Source of the DNA: Bacteroidota bacterium
Lineage (GTDB): Bacteria > Bacteroidota > Bacteroidia > Chitinophagales > UBA10324
DNA: 64,000 nt
Assembly: GCA_014190575.1 (NCBI GenBank)
Contig: BJGQ01000005.1
Span: forward strand, 62,001 to 126,000
Reading direction: 5' to 3'
Part shown: positions 21,808 through 30,935 of the stretch, piece by piece
How the letters are laid out: every line of letters starts with the position of its first letter
Numbering within the stretch: position 1 is the first letter of the stretch
Notes under the pieces: generated by a model
Told to the model about the DNA's origin: nothing
Database searches by the model: none
The model's input: only the letters and a program-made list of their open reading frames with translations
Program-made: the position numbers and the translations under genes

Positions 21808-23036
21808 GAAAACTTCTAATCATCTCTCTACTCATTTTTATTTTCATTCGTGTTGATTCAAAAGCGCAAACCACTGAAGAAATAACTCGTCCTTATACTT
21901 TCATTCGCGATACTTTAAATTACCTGATTAACGATTCGGCATTGAGCGGTTTTTATAAAAAACTTGATGAATTGCAAAACGGAACACGCGATAAAGTTGT
22001 GGTGGTTCAAATCGGCGACTCACACATTCAGGCAGATTATTTTTCAGGAATGATGCGCGAACAGTTGCAGCGGAAATTCGGTAATGCCGGAAGAGGTTTA
22101 GTGTTTCCGTATCGTGCTGCAAAAACAAACGAGCCAAGAAATTACACAACCAGAACAAATGTGACATGGGAAGCCAAACGAAATGTTTTTCCGAAACTGC
22201 CATTGCCCATTGGCATCAGCGGCATCACCATCCGCACTTATGATTCATCGGCATATCTCGATTTTTATATTCAGGATGCGGACAGTCTGAATTATGCGTT
22301 CAATAAAATAAAAGTGTTTCACTACAAAGCGCCCGATGCTTTTGATTTAGCTGTAACAGACGAAACACAAACCAATCTCGCTTACATCAATTCACGCATC
22401 ACGACTCCAGATTTTTTCACCACTGAAATTTCGTTGCACGATACCACGCACAGTTTTCAATTGCACATGATTAAAAGCGACAGCACACAATTTCAATCCA
22501 TGATTTACGGAGTGGAGTTGGAAAATTCGCAAAAAGGTTTGGTGTACGATATGATTGGTGTGAACGGAGCCATGTTCGCACACTACGATAGTTCGGTGTA
22601 CTTTGTTGATCAGTTGGTTTCACTCAAACCTGATTTAATTATTGTTTCACTAGGTACTAATGAAGCTTTCACAAAATACTTTAACGAAACAGAGTTTGCA
22701 GATAATATCACCAATGTGATTACAAAAATCCGTGCGGTGCTGCCAGATGCAAATTTCCTGCTCACCTCTCCACCTGATGGTTATCGTTATCGTAAGTACA
22801 AAAATGCAAGTGTGGCAAAAGCAGTTGCTGTTCAAAAATATTTCTGCGAGCACAACAATGCTGCCTTCTGGGATTTTTATCACCTCATGGGTGGCTATGG
22901 TTCAATCTACAAATGGTATCTGAAAGGTTTGGCGCAACGGGATTACCTGCACTTAACCAAGGCAGGATATGAAATTGAAGGGCAATTGTTGTTCAACGCA
23001 TTGATGGAATCATATAATAAGAATAGAGTTCAGTAA
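21804..23036 (+). CDS. SGNH/GDSL-like hydrolase, exported
   Basis: VVVQIGDSHIQADYFSGMMREQLQRKFG; LIIVSLGTNEAF; TTG start overlapping upstream TGA. Confidence 0.8.
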   Translation: MRKLLIISLLIFIFIRVDSKAQTTEEITRPYTFIRDTLNYLINDSALSGFYKKLDELQNGTRDKVVVVQIGDSHIQADYFSGMMREQLQRKFGNAGRGLVFPYRAAKTNEPRNYTTRTNVTWEAKRNVFPKLPLPIGISGITIRTYDSSAYLDFYIQDADSLNYAFNKIKVFHYKAPDAFDLAVTDETQTNLAYINSRITTPDFFTTEISLHDTTHSFQLHMIKSDSTQFQSMIYGVELENSQKGLVYDMIGVNGAMFAHYDSSVYFVDQLVSLKPDLIIVSLGTNEAFTKYFNETEFADNITNVITKIRAVLPDANFLLTSPPDGYRYRKYKNASVAKAVAVQKYFCEHNNAAFWDFYHLMGGYGSIYKWYLKGLAQRDYLHLTKAGYEIEGQLLFNALMESYNKNRVQ

Positions 23037-23039
23037 AAG

Positions 23040-24497
23040 ATGTTCGATAAAATTCTGCACGAGCTTACTTATCACAAGAGCGAACCCATGCTCTTCAACA
23101 CCGGAATATTTCTGTTCCTGTTTCTGGTGCTGTTGTTCTTTTATCAATTCGTTTACAAAAAAGAAAATGCGCGCATCACTTACCTCACACTCTTCTCGCT
23201 TTACTTTTATTACAAGTGTGGCGGATTGTTTTTTCTGCTGCTCATTCTTTCCACCGTTATTGATTATACCATTGCCAATTTCATTTACAAATCAAATTCG
23301 AAACGCGACCGCACAGCGTGGCTCGTACTGAGTCTCGTTATCAATCTCGGATTTCTTGCTTACTTCAAGTACACTAATTTTTTACTCGGCATTGCAAATG
23401 ATTTGCAACTCGGAAATTTTCAGGTGGTGGATATTGTGCTGCCCGTCGGCATTTCATTTTACACTTTTCAGGTGCTCAGTTACACCATTGATGTATATCG
23501 CGGATTGCTGAAGCCCGCAAAAAATATTTTCGACTTTGGTTTTTACATCAGCTTCTTTCCGCACCTCGTGGCGGGACCCATTGTGCGCGCTTCGCTTTTT
23601 CTTCCGCAGATTCATACCGATATTAAAATCACGAAGGACGACCGCGCCGCTGCCGTGTTCCTCATTCTCACCGGACTTTTTAAGAAAGCAGTTATCAGCG
23701 ATTATATCAGCGTCAATTTTGTTGACCGTGTGTTCGATGCGCCCGCACTTTACACCGGCTTCGAAAACCTGATGGCTGTGTATGGTTATGCCATGCAGAT
23801 TTACTGCGATTTCAGCGGTTACAGCGACATGGCAATTGGAGTGGCTTTGTTGCTCGGTTATCGGTTGGGAATAAATTTCAATCAGCCGTATCAGAGCTCG
23901 AGCATCACCGAGTTCTGGCGGCGGTGGCACATTTCGCTCAGCAGCTGGCTGCGCGATTATTTATATGTGCCGCTCGGCGGGAACCGCAAAGGCAAACTGC
24001 GGCAGTATGTAAACCTGTTCATCACCATGCTGCTCGGCGGCTTGTGGCATGGCGCTTCGTGGAACTTTGTGTTCTGGGGATTTCTGCACGGCGTGGCGCT
24101 CGCCATTGATAAACTCTTCCGCACCATTGTGAATGTGCCGAAAACATTTCTGATGCGCGCACTCGGTGTGCTGCTCACTTTTCATTTTGTTTCTTTTTGC
24201 TGGATATTTTTTCGCGCGCAGGATTTTGCCACAGCAACCGAAATGCTCTCGCGCATTTTTGGAAACTTTGAAGGAGCCATTGCGACGCAGTGGATGCGTG
24301 GTTATGCATTTGTGTTTGCACTCATCGTGTTCGGATACCTCACACATTTTATTCCCGCAAAGTGGAACAGCAAATCAGAAATTATTTTATCGCGCGCACC
24401 CATCATTGCGCAATCACTCGCGCTGGTGTTTGTGATTTGGATGGTGATACAAGTGAAGAGCGCGGAGATACAGCCGTTTATTTATTTTCAGTTTTAG
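23040..24497 (+). CDS. MBOAT family O-acyltransferase (AlgI/DltB-like)
   Basis: YCDFSGYSDMAIGVALLLGY, EFWRRWHISLSSWLRDYLYVPLGGNRKG, LLGGLWHGASWNFVFWG. Confidence 0.95.
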   Translation: MFDKILHELTYHKSEPMLFNTGIFLFLFLVLLFFYQFVYKKENARITYLTLFSLYFYYKCGGLFFLLLILSTVIDYTIANFIYKSNSKRDRTAWLVLSLVINLGFLAYFKYTNFLLGIANDLQLGNFQVVDIVLPVGISFYTFQVLSYTIDVYRGLLKPAKNIFDFGFYISFFPHLVAGPIVRASLFLPQIHTDIKITKDDRAAAVFLILTGLFKKAVISDYISVNFVDRVFDAPALYTGFENLMAVYGYAMQIYCDFSGYSDMAIGVALLLGYRLGINFNQPYQSSSITEFWRRWHISLSSWLRDYLYVPLGGNRKGKLRQYVNLFITMLLGGLWHGASWNFVFWGFLHGVALAIDKLFRTIVNVPKTFLMRALGVLLTFHFVSFCWIFFRAQDFATATEMLSRIFGNFEGAIATQWMRGYAFVFALIVFGYLTHFIPAKWNSKSEIILSRAPIIAQSLALVFVIWMVIQVKSAEIQPFIYFQF

Positions 24498-24529
24498 TTC
24501 TGAAGGGAAAAAAGTTTACTTTTATCTGG

Positions 24530-25999
24530 ATGAAAAAGATTTTTATTTTATTCTGTATCAGTTTTTTTGCTGCGAATCTTTCTTCCGCACAACATCAGGG
24601 AAATAATTGGGCTATCAGCGATTCAATAATGCTAAACTTTACGGCTGATAGCATCATTGTTTCGAATTCTGTTTTACATGCAACGGACTTGGCGCATTCT
24701 CCTGATGAACCAATGGCGACTATTTCTGATACTTCAGGTCAACTTCTTTTTTATACAAATGGCTTTACGGTTTGGAATAGAAGTCATCAAGTGATAATGA
24801 ACGGTGATAGTTTGCTCTGTAATTCTTCTGTTACAAATGGAGTTGTCATTCTTCCTATGCCTGATAGTTTGTTCTTGTATTATATTTTTTATATCAATAG
24901 ACTGATTGGTCAAGGCACTGATGGAATCAATTATTCAGTAGTTAATATGAATTTAGATGGTGGACTTGGTGGATTAACAATGAAAAATGTTAGCTTAATT
25001 CCTGATATAACGATGGAAAAACTTACAGCCGTTAAGCATGGAAATGGCAGGGACTGGTGGCTCATAACACATGATGCAGGTTATCGTTTTATTAAATTTT
25101 TAATTACACCTTTTGGAATAAGCGATTCTTCTTCGCAAAAAATTGGAATTATTCAGGATGAGATTCCAGGAGAAATCTGCTTTTCAAATAGTGGCAATAA
25201 TTTAGGATTGGTCAGTGCGAAATCTGTTGAAGTTTATGATTTTAATAGATGCAATGGCGTACTCTCAAATCGTATTCAATTAGATTCTGTATCCAACTTA
25301 AATGCTATTGGCTATTATGGCTGTTCCTTTTCACCAGATGAAACTAAATTCTATGTTTCATCTTTTTGGGGTGCATCTCCGCAATCTAATTTGTATCAAT
25401 ATAATTTAAGCGATGCAAATCCTCCTTCAACAAAAACTTTGATTTGGAATTCACCAACCAATAACTATGTGCTTGCTCAGCATGAATTAGCCCCTGATGG
25501 AAAAATATATTGCGCAATGGCTTATAGTTATTGGCCTGATTCGTCCCATTATGCTGCACCAAATTTGAATTTATCTGTAATAAATAAACCCGACAGTTTA
25601 GGATTAGCGTGTGATTTCCAGCAATGGGTTTTTTATCTTGGGGGGAAAAGGTCAACTGGTGGCTTGCCTAACATGCCTATCTATAACCTTAGCGCTTTAG
25701 ACGGAAGCGCCTGTGATACACTAACTTCCATTCAAAATGAAAATTTGAAAACAAAAAAAATTGTAAGCATTTACCCCAACCCCGCCACCAACCAGTTAAC
25801 AGTTGAGTCAGTAGGCAGTAAACAGTATGCAATGAGCAGAATTGAGATTACAAATTCTCTTGGTGTAACAGTTTATGCAGAGTCAGTAAATCTCAAATCT
25901 AAAATCATCAATCTTCAATCTTTCCCTTCCGGCATTTACTTCATCAAACTTTATTTTGGTGATGGTACAATGGAGGTTAAGAAGTTTGTGAAGGAATAA
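24530..25999 (+). CDS. Secreted protein with T9SS type A C-terminal sorting domain
   Basis: Signal peptide MKKIFILFCISFFAANLSSAQ; tail IYPNPATNQLTVES...FPSGIYFIKLYFGDGTMEVKKFVKE; ORF-track start 24290 overlaps MBOAT gene and is unlikely. Confidence 0.88.
   Translation: MKKIFILFCISFFAANLSSAQHQGNNWAISDSIMLNFTADSIIVSNSVLHATDLAHSPDEPMATISDTSGQLLFYTNGFTVWNRSHQVIMNGDSLLCNSSVTNGVVILPMPDSLFLYYIFYINRLIGQGTDGINYSVVNMNLDGGLGGLTMKNVSLIPDITMEKLTAVKHGNGRDWWLITHDAGYRFIKFLITPFGISDSSSQKIGIIQDEIPGEICFSNSGNNLGLVSAKSVEVYDFNRCNGVLSNRIQLDSVSNLNAIGYYGCSFSPDETKFYVSSFWGASPQSNLYQYNLSDANPPSTKTLIWNSPTNNYVLAQHELAPDGKIYCAMAYSYWPDSSHYAAPNLNLSVINKPDSLGLACDFQQWVFYLGGKRSTGGLPNMPIYNLSALDGSACDTLTSIQNENLKTKKIVSIYPNPATNQLTVESVGSKQYAMSRIEITNSLGVTVYAESVNLKSKIINLQSFPSGIYFIKLYFGDGTMEVKKFVKE
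25944..25999 (+). repeat. First copy of duplicated T9SS-tail fragment
   Basis: 51/56 identity to 26260-26315. Confidence 0.88.
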
Positions 26000-26011
26000 C
26001 TCACACGCGCA

Positions 26012-26261
26012 GACTCACCCGTTTAAAGCATGCAGTCAGACTTAACTCGCATCCACCCTCTCTTTTTTCAAACTCAATTCAGAAGTAAAAGTTAAGCAGA
26101 AAAAAAAGAGGGAGACAACCTTGAGTTGGAGTTTTTATTTCTCTCAATTGTTTATTCTGCTCCCTCTTTGATTTCCTGAATGACTCCGATTAATATTTCA
26201 CTTTGAAATCAGAGAGGGTGTGTTTATCTGACTCCGACTGCTAGTTGTGCGTGGGTGAGTC
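26012..26261. repeat. ~250-bp nested imperfect inverted repeat
   Basis: Arms: gactcaccc/gggtgagtc (26012-26020, 26253-26261); gcagtc/gactgc (26032-26037, 26236-26241); caccctctct/agagagggtg (26054-26063, 26211-26220); aaagagggag/ctccctcttt (26105-26114, 26160-26169). Confidence 0.75.
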
Positions 26262-26315
26262 AAACTTTATTTTGGTGATTGCGAAATGGAGGTGAAGAAG
26301 TTTGTGAAGGAATAA
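26260..26315 (+). repeat. Second, orphan copy of T9SS-tail fragment (encodes KLYFGDCEMEVKKFVKE*)
   Basis: 51/56 identity to 25944-25999; no associated upstream gene body. Confidence 0.88.
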
Positions 26316-26372
26316 TCCTTTCTTTCCCCTGTTTTATCAAAAAACACCTTCAGCAGACATAAATCGCTGATT

Positions 26373-26750
26373 TGCAACTATGCAGACGGCCTCATCAATA
26401 CCGCGCACATACCTGTGAACATTGACAGCGGCTTCCGCACTTTTCCGCAGGGGTCTGTCAACATTATCAATGGCTAAAACACCATTCCTTTGCTATCTGT
26501 AAACATTGCTGATGGCTTCCGCAAATTTTCTGAGGTGATTGTCAATAATAACAGATGCTTCCGCACAATTACTTCGTGGTCTGTGAACATTGCTGATGGC
26601 TTCCGCAAATTTTCTGAGGTGTCTGTCAATAGTAACGGATACCTCTGCACAATTACTTTGTGGGCTGTGAACATTGTTGATGGCTTCCGCAAATCTGCGC
26701 AGGTGATTATCAGAACTGCCAATGGCTTTGGCAATAAAAATATTTTTGTT
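26373..26750. repeat. Degenerate tandem array, nine 42-bp units
   Basis: Unit starts 26373, 26415, 26457, 26499, 26541, 26583, 26625, 26667, 26709; type unit gtgaacattgctgatggcttccgcaaattttctgaggtgtct. Confidence 0.88.
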
Positions 26751-26786
26751 AAAAGAAATGCTGCTATCAATAATGCAACAGATACA

Positions 26787-27809
26787 TCACTCCGCCGAAT
26801 AAGCAGCAGCTAAAACACGCTCGGGAGTTACACCTTCGTACTTCACAATAATTTCTTCCAGCACTTTATTTATTTCTTCATAAGTAGTAAGCACCACCAA
26901 GCGGTCGCGAAAATGCTTGATGTATGGAAAACCTTTGAAATAATTAGTGTAGTGCCGGCGCATTTCTAAAATGCCCAACATATCGCCCTTCCATTTCATG
27001 CTGTGTGTTAAGTGTGTGCGACAAACATCCACACGCTCACTCACAGTTGGCGGCGCAAGCATTTCGCCCGTTGCCATAAAATGTTTTGCCTCACGAAAGA
27101 ACCATGGATAACCAATGGCGGCGCGGCCAATCATAGCGCCATCGAGTCCGAGCGAATTTTTTACAAAGCGCACTTTCTCCACTGTATCAATATCGCCATT
27201 GCAGAACACCGGAATTTTCATGCGCTGATTGTTCTTTACTTTTTCAATCAAGGTCCAATCTGCATTTCCTTTATACAACTGTGCGCGTGTGCGGCCGTGA
27301 ATGCTGATGGCAGCAATGCCAATATCCTGTAATCGCTCCGCAACCTCCACTACATTCTTTGTGTTATCGTCCCAACCCAATCGGGTTTTTACAGTAACAG
27401 GCAGCGTTGCGCGTTTAATAATTTCTGATGTCATGCGCACCATTTTCGGTACATCCTGCAAGATGGCAGCACCCGCACCGCGACACGCAACTTTCTTTAC
27501 AGGGCATCCATAATTAATATCAATCAAATCGGGTTTGGCTTCTTCAATTATTTCAACACAACCCACCATCGTATCTATTTCTCCCCCGAAAAACTGAATT
27601 CCAATCGGGCGCTCTTCATCATAAATATCCAGCTTCATCACACTCTTTTGCGCATGACGAATCAACCCCTCCGACGAAATAAATTCGGTGTACATCAAAT
27701 CGGCGCCGTTTTGCTTGCACACCATTCTGAACGGCGGGTCGCTCACATCTTCCATAGGAGCGAGCAACAATGGAAATTCTCCTAATTCTATTTTATCTAT
27801 CCGTACCAT
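26787..27809 (-). CDS. dusB: tRNA-dihydrouridine synthase, DusB family
   Basis: LLAPMEDVSDPPFRMVCKQNGADLMYTEFISSEG; DINYGCPVKKV. Confidence 0.92.
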   Translation of the reverse strand: MVRIDKIELGEFPLLLAPMEDVSDPPFRMVCKQNGADLMYTEFISSEGLIRHAQKSVMKLDIYDEERPIGIQFFGGEIDTMVGCVEIIEEAKPDLIDINYGCPVKKVACRGAGAAILQDVPKMVRMTSEIIKRATLPVTVKTRLGWDDNTKNVVEVAERLQDIGIAAISIHGRTRAQLYKGNADWTLIEKVKNNQRMKIPVFCNGDIDTVEKVRFVKNSLGLDGAMIGRAAIGYPWFFREAKHFMATGEMLAPPTVSERVDVCRTHLTHSMKWKGDMLGILEMRRHYTNYFKGFPYIKHFRDRLVVLTTYEEINKVLEEIIVKYEGVTPERVLAAAYSAE

Positions 27810-27846
27810 TTGAATTGTGGGTGTAAATTTACCCCATTCTTATTTT

Positions 27847-28833
27847 ATGATTGAACAAAAAGGATTTTTAAATCGGCAGCCGGTATTCATGCAATTGACC
27901 ATACTGGTTTTTCTGGTATTTGCCTGCACATTTATTTTCACCATTGCATCCATGATGCTGGTGGGGCCACTTTATGGAATTGATGGTGCCGATACTTTGA
28001 TTTTGAAAGCAACTGAAAACCCGGATGCTTTAAAAGGAAATAGGAATGAAGTGAATGCCATAAAACTCATTCAGCTTTTTTCAACCATCGGAACATTTTT
28101 AATTCCTGCATTGATATTCGGATTTACTAAAGGAATGGGAAGTGATTATCTGAAACTGAAAACCAAAACTTCACTGCTCATGGTGGTGTTGGGAATGGCG
28201 ACCATCTTTTTATCAGCACCATTGGTAAATGAAATTTATAACCTGAATAAAATGGCAAACCCCGAATGGTTCGGAAGTTTTGGCAAAGGGTTTCTGGAAT
28301 CGGAAAAGAAAAATGCGCTGCTCACCGGTTTATTTTTATTCATGCCCAAGGCACAGGATTTCATGATTAATATTTTTGTTATCGCATTGCTACCAGCAAT
28401 TGCAGAAGAACTTTTTTTCAGGGGCGTGATTCAACAATTGTTTAAAGAATGGTTTAAGAATATTCATGTCGCCGTCTGGTCCACTGCAATGCTTTTCAGT
28501 TTTATACACTTGGATTTTTATGGATTTATTCCGCGCGTTTTTCTCGGCGCACTCCTCGGATATTTATTTGTATGGGGAAATAGTTTGTGGGTGAACATTG
28601 GTGCACACTTCATAAATAATGCTTCACAGGTTGTGATGGTTTATCTTTTTCAAAGCGGAATAACTTCATACGATGCACAGCAGGATGAAAGCATGCCCTG
28701 GTACATCACCATAATATTTTCGTTATTGATGATTGGCTTGCTTATAATTGTTTACCTTAAACGAGTAATTGAGAAGGAACCTGAACCTCAAATAATTCCT
28801 GATAACATTTTCCCGGATAATAATTATGGATAA
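27847..28833 (+). CDS. CPBP family intramembrane metalloprotease
   Basis: AIAEELFFRGVIQQLF and FSFIHLDF motifs; ATG at 27847 preferred to GTG 27817. Confidence 0.88.
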   Translation: MIEQKGFLNRQPVFMQLTILVFLVFACTFIFTIASMMLVGPLYGIDGADTLILKATENPDALKGNRNEVNAIKLIQLFSTIGTFLIPALIFGFTKGMGSDYLKLKTKTSLLMVVLGMATIFLSAPLVNEIYNLNKMANPEWFGSFGKGFLESEKKNALLTGLFLFMPKAQDFMINIFVIALLPAIAEELFFRGVIQQLFKEWFKNIHVAVWSTAMLFSFIHLDFYGFIPRVFLGALLGYLFVWGNSLWVNIGAHFINNASQVVMVYLFQSGITSYDAQQDESMPWYITIIFSLLMIGLLIIVYLKRVIEKEPEPQIIPDNIFPDNNYG

Positions 28834-29677
28834 AAAAGTTTTTGCAACCCGTACTATCAGTGCCATTGTTTTCGGAATAATTATGCTCGTTGGTTTATTG
28901 TGGAATCAATTCAGCTTTATTGTTTTAACAACTATAATTTGCGGAGGCTGTTTATGGGAATATTTTGGAGTGGTAAGCGCTGTTCAAACCTATCCGGAAA
29001 ACAAGAAAAAAATATTTCGAATTAGTTCAACTGCAGTCGGGTTGATTGCATTTTTATTTTTTACTGTTCCTGCATACAACATTTTTTTAGCCGGATACTT
29101 TGTTCTCGCTGTTCCTCTGCTTTTCTTAATGGTTAGTCTTGAATTTTTTTCTGGTGAGAACAGAAATTTTCAAAACACTGCGTTGAATTTGTTAGGTATA
29201 TTTTACATCTCCATTCCGTTGGGATTACTGCACCTTCTTTTGTTTTTACAATCAAATGTTCACTGGGGATGGTTTCCCGGAAATGTAAATTCTGTACTTG
29301 GTCTGCTGCTTTTAATATGGGCCAATGATTCATTCGCCTACATTATTGGTTCTGTAATAGGAAAACATAAACTATTTCCATCCATTTCACCTAAAAAAAG
29401 CTGGGAAGGATTTTTTGGTGGAATGATAATGGCCCTCATTACTGCATGGCTGTTATCTATGTGGCTCGATACTATTCGATTGCAGGATTGGATAGTGATT
29501 GCCCTAATCGCTTCTATAATTGGAACAATAGGAGATTTGTTTGAGAGCATGATTAAAAGAAACCTTGGCATTAAAGATTCAGGAAGTATAATGCCCGGAC
29601 ACGGTGGTTTCTTAGACCGGTTCGATGCTTTTATATTCTGTATCCCTTTTGTTTTTGCGTACTTGTTTTTGAAATAG
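28826..29677 (+). CDS. cdsA: Phosphatidate cytidylyltransferase
   Basis: SPKKSWEGFFGG and GDLFESMIKRNLGIKDSGSIMPGHGGFLDRFDA. Confidence 0.95.
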   Translation: MDKKVFATRTISAIVFGIIMLVGLLWNQFSFIVLTTIICGGCLWEYFGVVSAVQTYPENKKKIFRISSTAVGLIAFLFFTVPAYNIFLAGYFVLAVPLLFLMVSLEFFSGENRNFQNTALNLLGIFYISIPLGLLHLLLFLQSNVHWGWFPGNVNSVLGLLLLIWANDSFAYIIGSVIGKHKLFPSISPKKSWEGFFGGMIMALITAWLLSMWLDTIRLQDWIVIALIASIIGTIGDLFESMIKRNLGIKDSGSIMPGHGGFLDRFDAFIFCIPFVFAYLFLK

Positions 29678-29756
29678 AAAATTAAATCTGTTTACTTAAA
29701 ATCATTTCTTTCTTCACCATAATCTTATTTTAAATTTGTGAAAGAAATTATCGCCG

Positions 29757-30416
29757 ATGTACATTCATAAAGAAGGATTCACCACACTTTTAATTCTTGC
29801 TGTTGTTCTTGTTGCTATAAACTTCGGGGCTTATTGCGCGTTGTGTGATGAAGATGTAATTCAGATTTGTTTAGCAAGTGCATCAATCATTTTCTTTTTA
29901 ATGGTTACTTCATTTTTCCGGAATCCAAAAAGAAATTTAATTCAGAATGATGATCTGATTGTTTCACCATGCGATGGAAAAGTAGTAGTGATAGAAGAAA
30001 CCGAAGAGCGCGAATATTTTAAAGACAGGCGGATTCAGATTTCAATTTTCATGTCACCAGCCAATGTGCACATCAACCGGAATCCAATAAAAGGGAAAGT
30101 AGAATATGTAAAATACCATCCCGGAAAATATTTAGTAGCGTGGCATCCGAAATCTTCTACTGAAAATGAACGCAATACTGTTGTAATAAATAATGGAACC
30201 ACTTCAGTTTTATTCCGTCAGATTGCAGGCAAGGTTGCGCGCAAAATTGTTTGCTATTTTAAAGGCGGCGAAACTGTTTTACAGGGAAGTGAAATGGGGT
30301 TTATAAAATTCGGTTCGCGTGTAGATTTGTTTCTGCCATTGGATTCTAAAGTGGAAGTTAATCTTCAACAAAAAGTAAAAGGAGGCGAAAGCATTATTGC
30401 TCAAATAAAAAAATAA
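29757..30416 (+). CDS. psd: Phosphatidylserine decarboxylase family protein
   Basis: FFRNPKRNL, SPCDGKVV, FMSPANVHINRNPIKG, GSEMGFIKFGSRVDLFLP. Confidence 0.92.
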   Translation: MYIHKEGFTTLLILAVVLVAINFGAYCALCDEDVIQICLASASIIFFLMVTSFFRNPKRNLIQNDDLIVSPCDGKVVVIEETEEREYFKDRRIQISIFMSPANVHINRNPIKGKVEYVKYHPGKYLVAWHPKSSTENERNTVVINNGTTSVLFRQIAGKVARKIVCYFKGGETVLQGSEMGFIKFGSRVDLFLPLDSKVEVNLQQKVKGGESIIAQIKK

Positions 30417-30479
30417 TATTGGGAAATCTGAACCAAAATACTTTACATTTGATTTGAAATAAAACAAAAACAATAAACC

Positions 30480-30857
30480 ATGAAAAAACTCATTTATCTC
30501 GCAGTGATGCTTTGCTTTATCCAGGTTGGAATTTCAAAAGCACAATCTTCAGTTAATTCTGATAAACAAAAAAAGGAAACAGTAGCGCCTAAAAAGAATC
30601 TGAATGTTAATACTTCAGATGTTAATTCTTCAAGCGTTAGTCCAACTACTACAAAGAAACCAGTTGTGAATTCAACTTCAAGTACCTGTACTCCAACAAA
30701 AGAAAACCCATCTTGTTGCCAGAAAAAAACCAGTTCATCTTGTTGTTCAGGAACAAAAACTCCTGAAAAAACTTCATCAGTAAAAAATAATGACAAAAAA
30801 GTTGTTGTTCAAAATGATGTAACAGGAAAACAAAATTTAGGAACAACTCCTAAATAA
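30480..30857 (+). CDS. Small exported Ser/Thr/Lys-rich protein with paired cysteines
   Basis: Signal peptide then STCTPTKENPSCCQKKTSSSCCSGTKTP; TACATTTG -7 element at 30444-30451. Confidence 0.65.
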   Translation: MKKLIYLAVMLCFIQVGISKAQSSVNSDKQKKETVAPKKNLNVNTSDVNSSSVSPTTTKKPVVNSTSSTCTPTKENPSCCQKKTSSSCCSGTKTPEKTSSVKNNDKKVVVQNDVTGKQNLGTTPK

Positions 30858-30877
30858 ATATTTCAGAATTTCATTTA

Positions 30878-30914
30878 CAAAACCCTGGTTCATTCGAATC
30901 GGGGTTTTGTTTTT
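30878..30914. terminator. Bidirectional hairpin terminator between convergent genes
   Basis: caaaaccc (30878-30885) / gggttttg (30902-30909) followed by T-rich tract. Confidence 0.65.
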
Positions 30915-30935
30915 TATAATAATACTATTTTATAA

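Noticed and set aside
24290-24529. Extended N-terminus of the ORF at 24290
   Set aside because: Overlaps the MBOAT gene; ATG at 24530 gives a clear signal peptide.
26373-26750. 42-bp repeats as a CRISPR array
   Set aside because: Units are contiguous with no spacers and diverge throughout.
26474-26813. ORFs on both strands of the tandem array (26490..26813 + and 26474..26770 -)
   Set aside because: Both result from the 42-bp periodicity; overlapping, no clear start or signal, and the + ORF runs into dusB; kept as repeat rather than CDS.
30878-30909. GGTTCATTCGAATC resembling a tRNA T-arm
   Set aside because: No acceptor, D or anticodon arms around it; it is the loop of a terminator hairpin.
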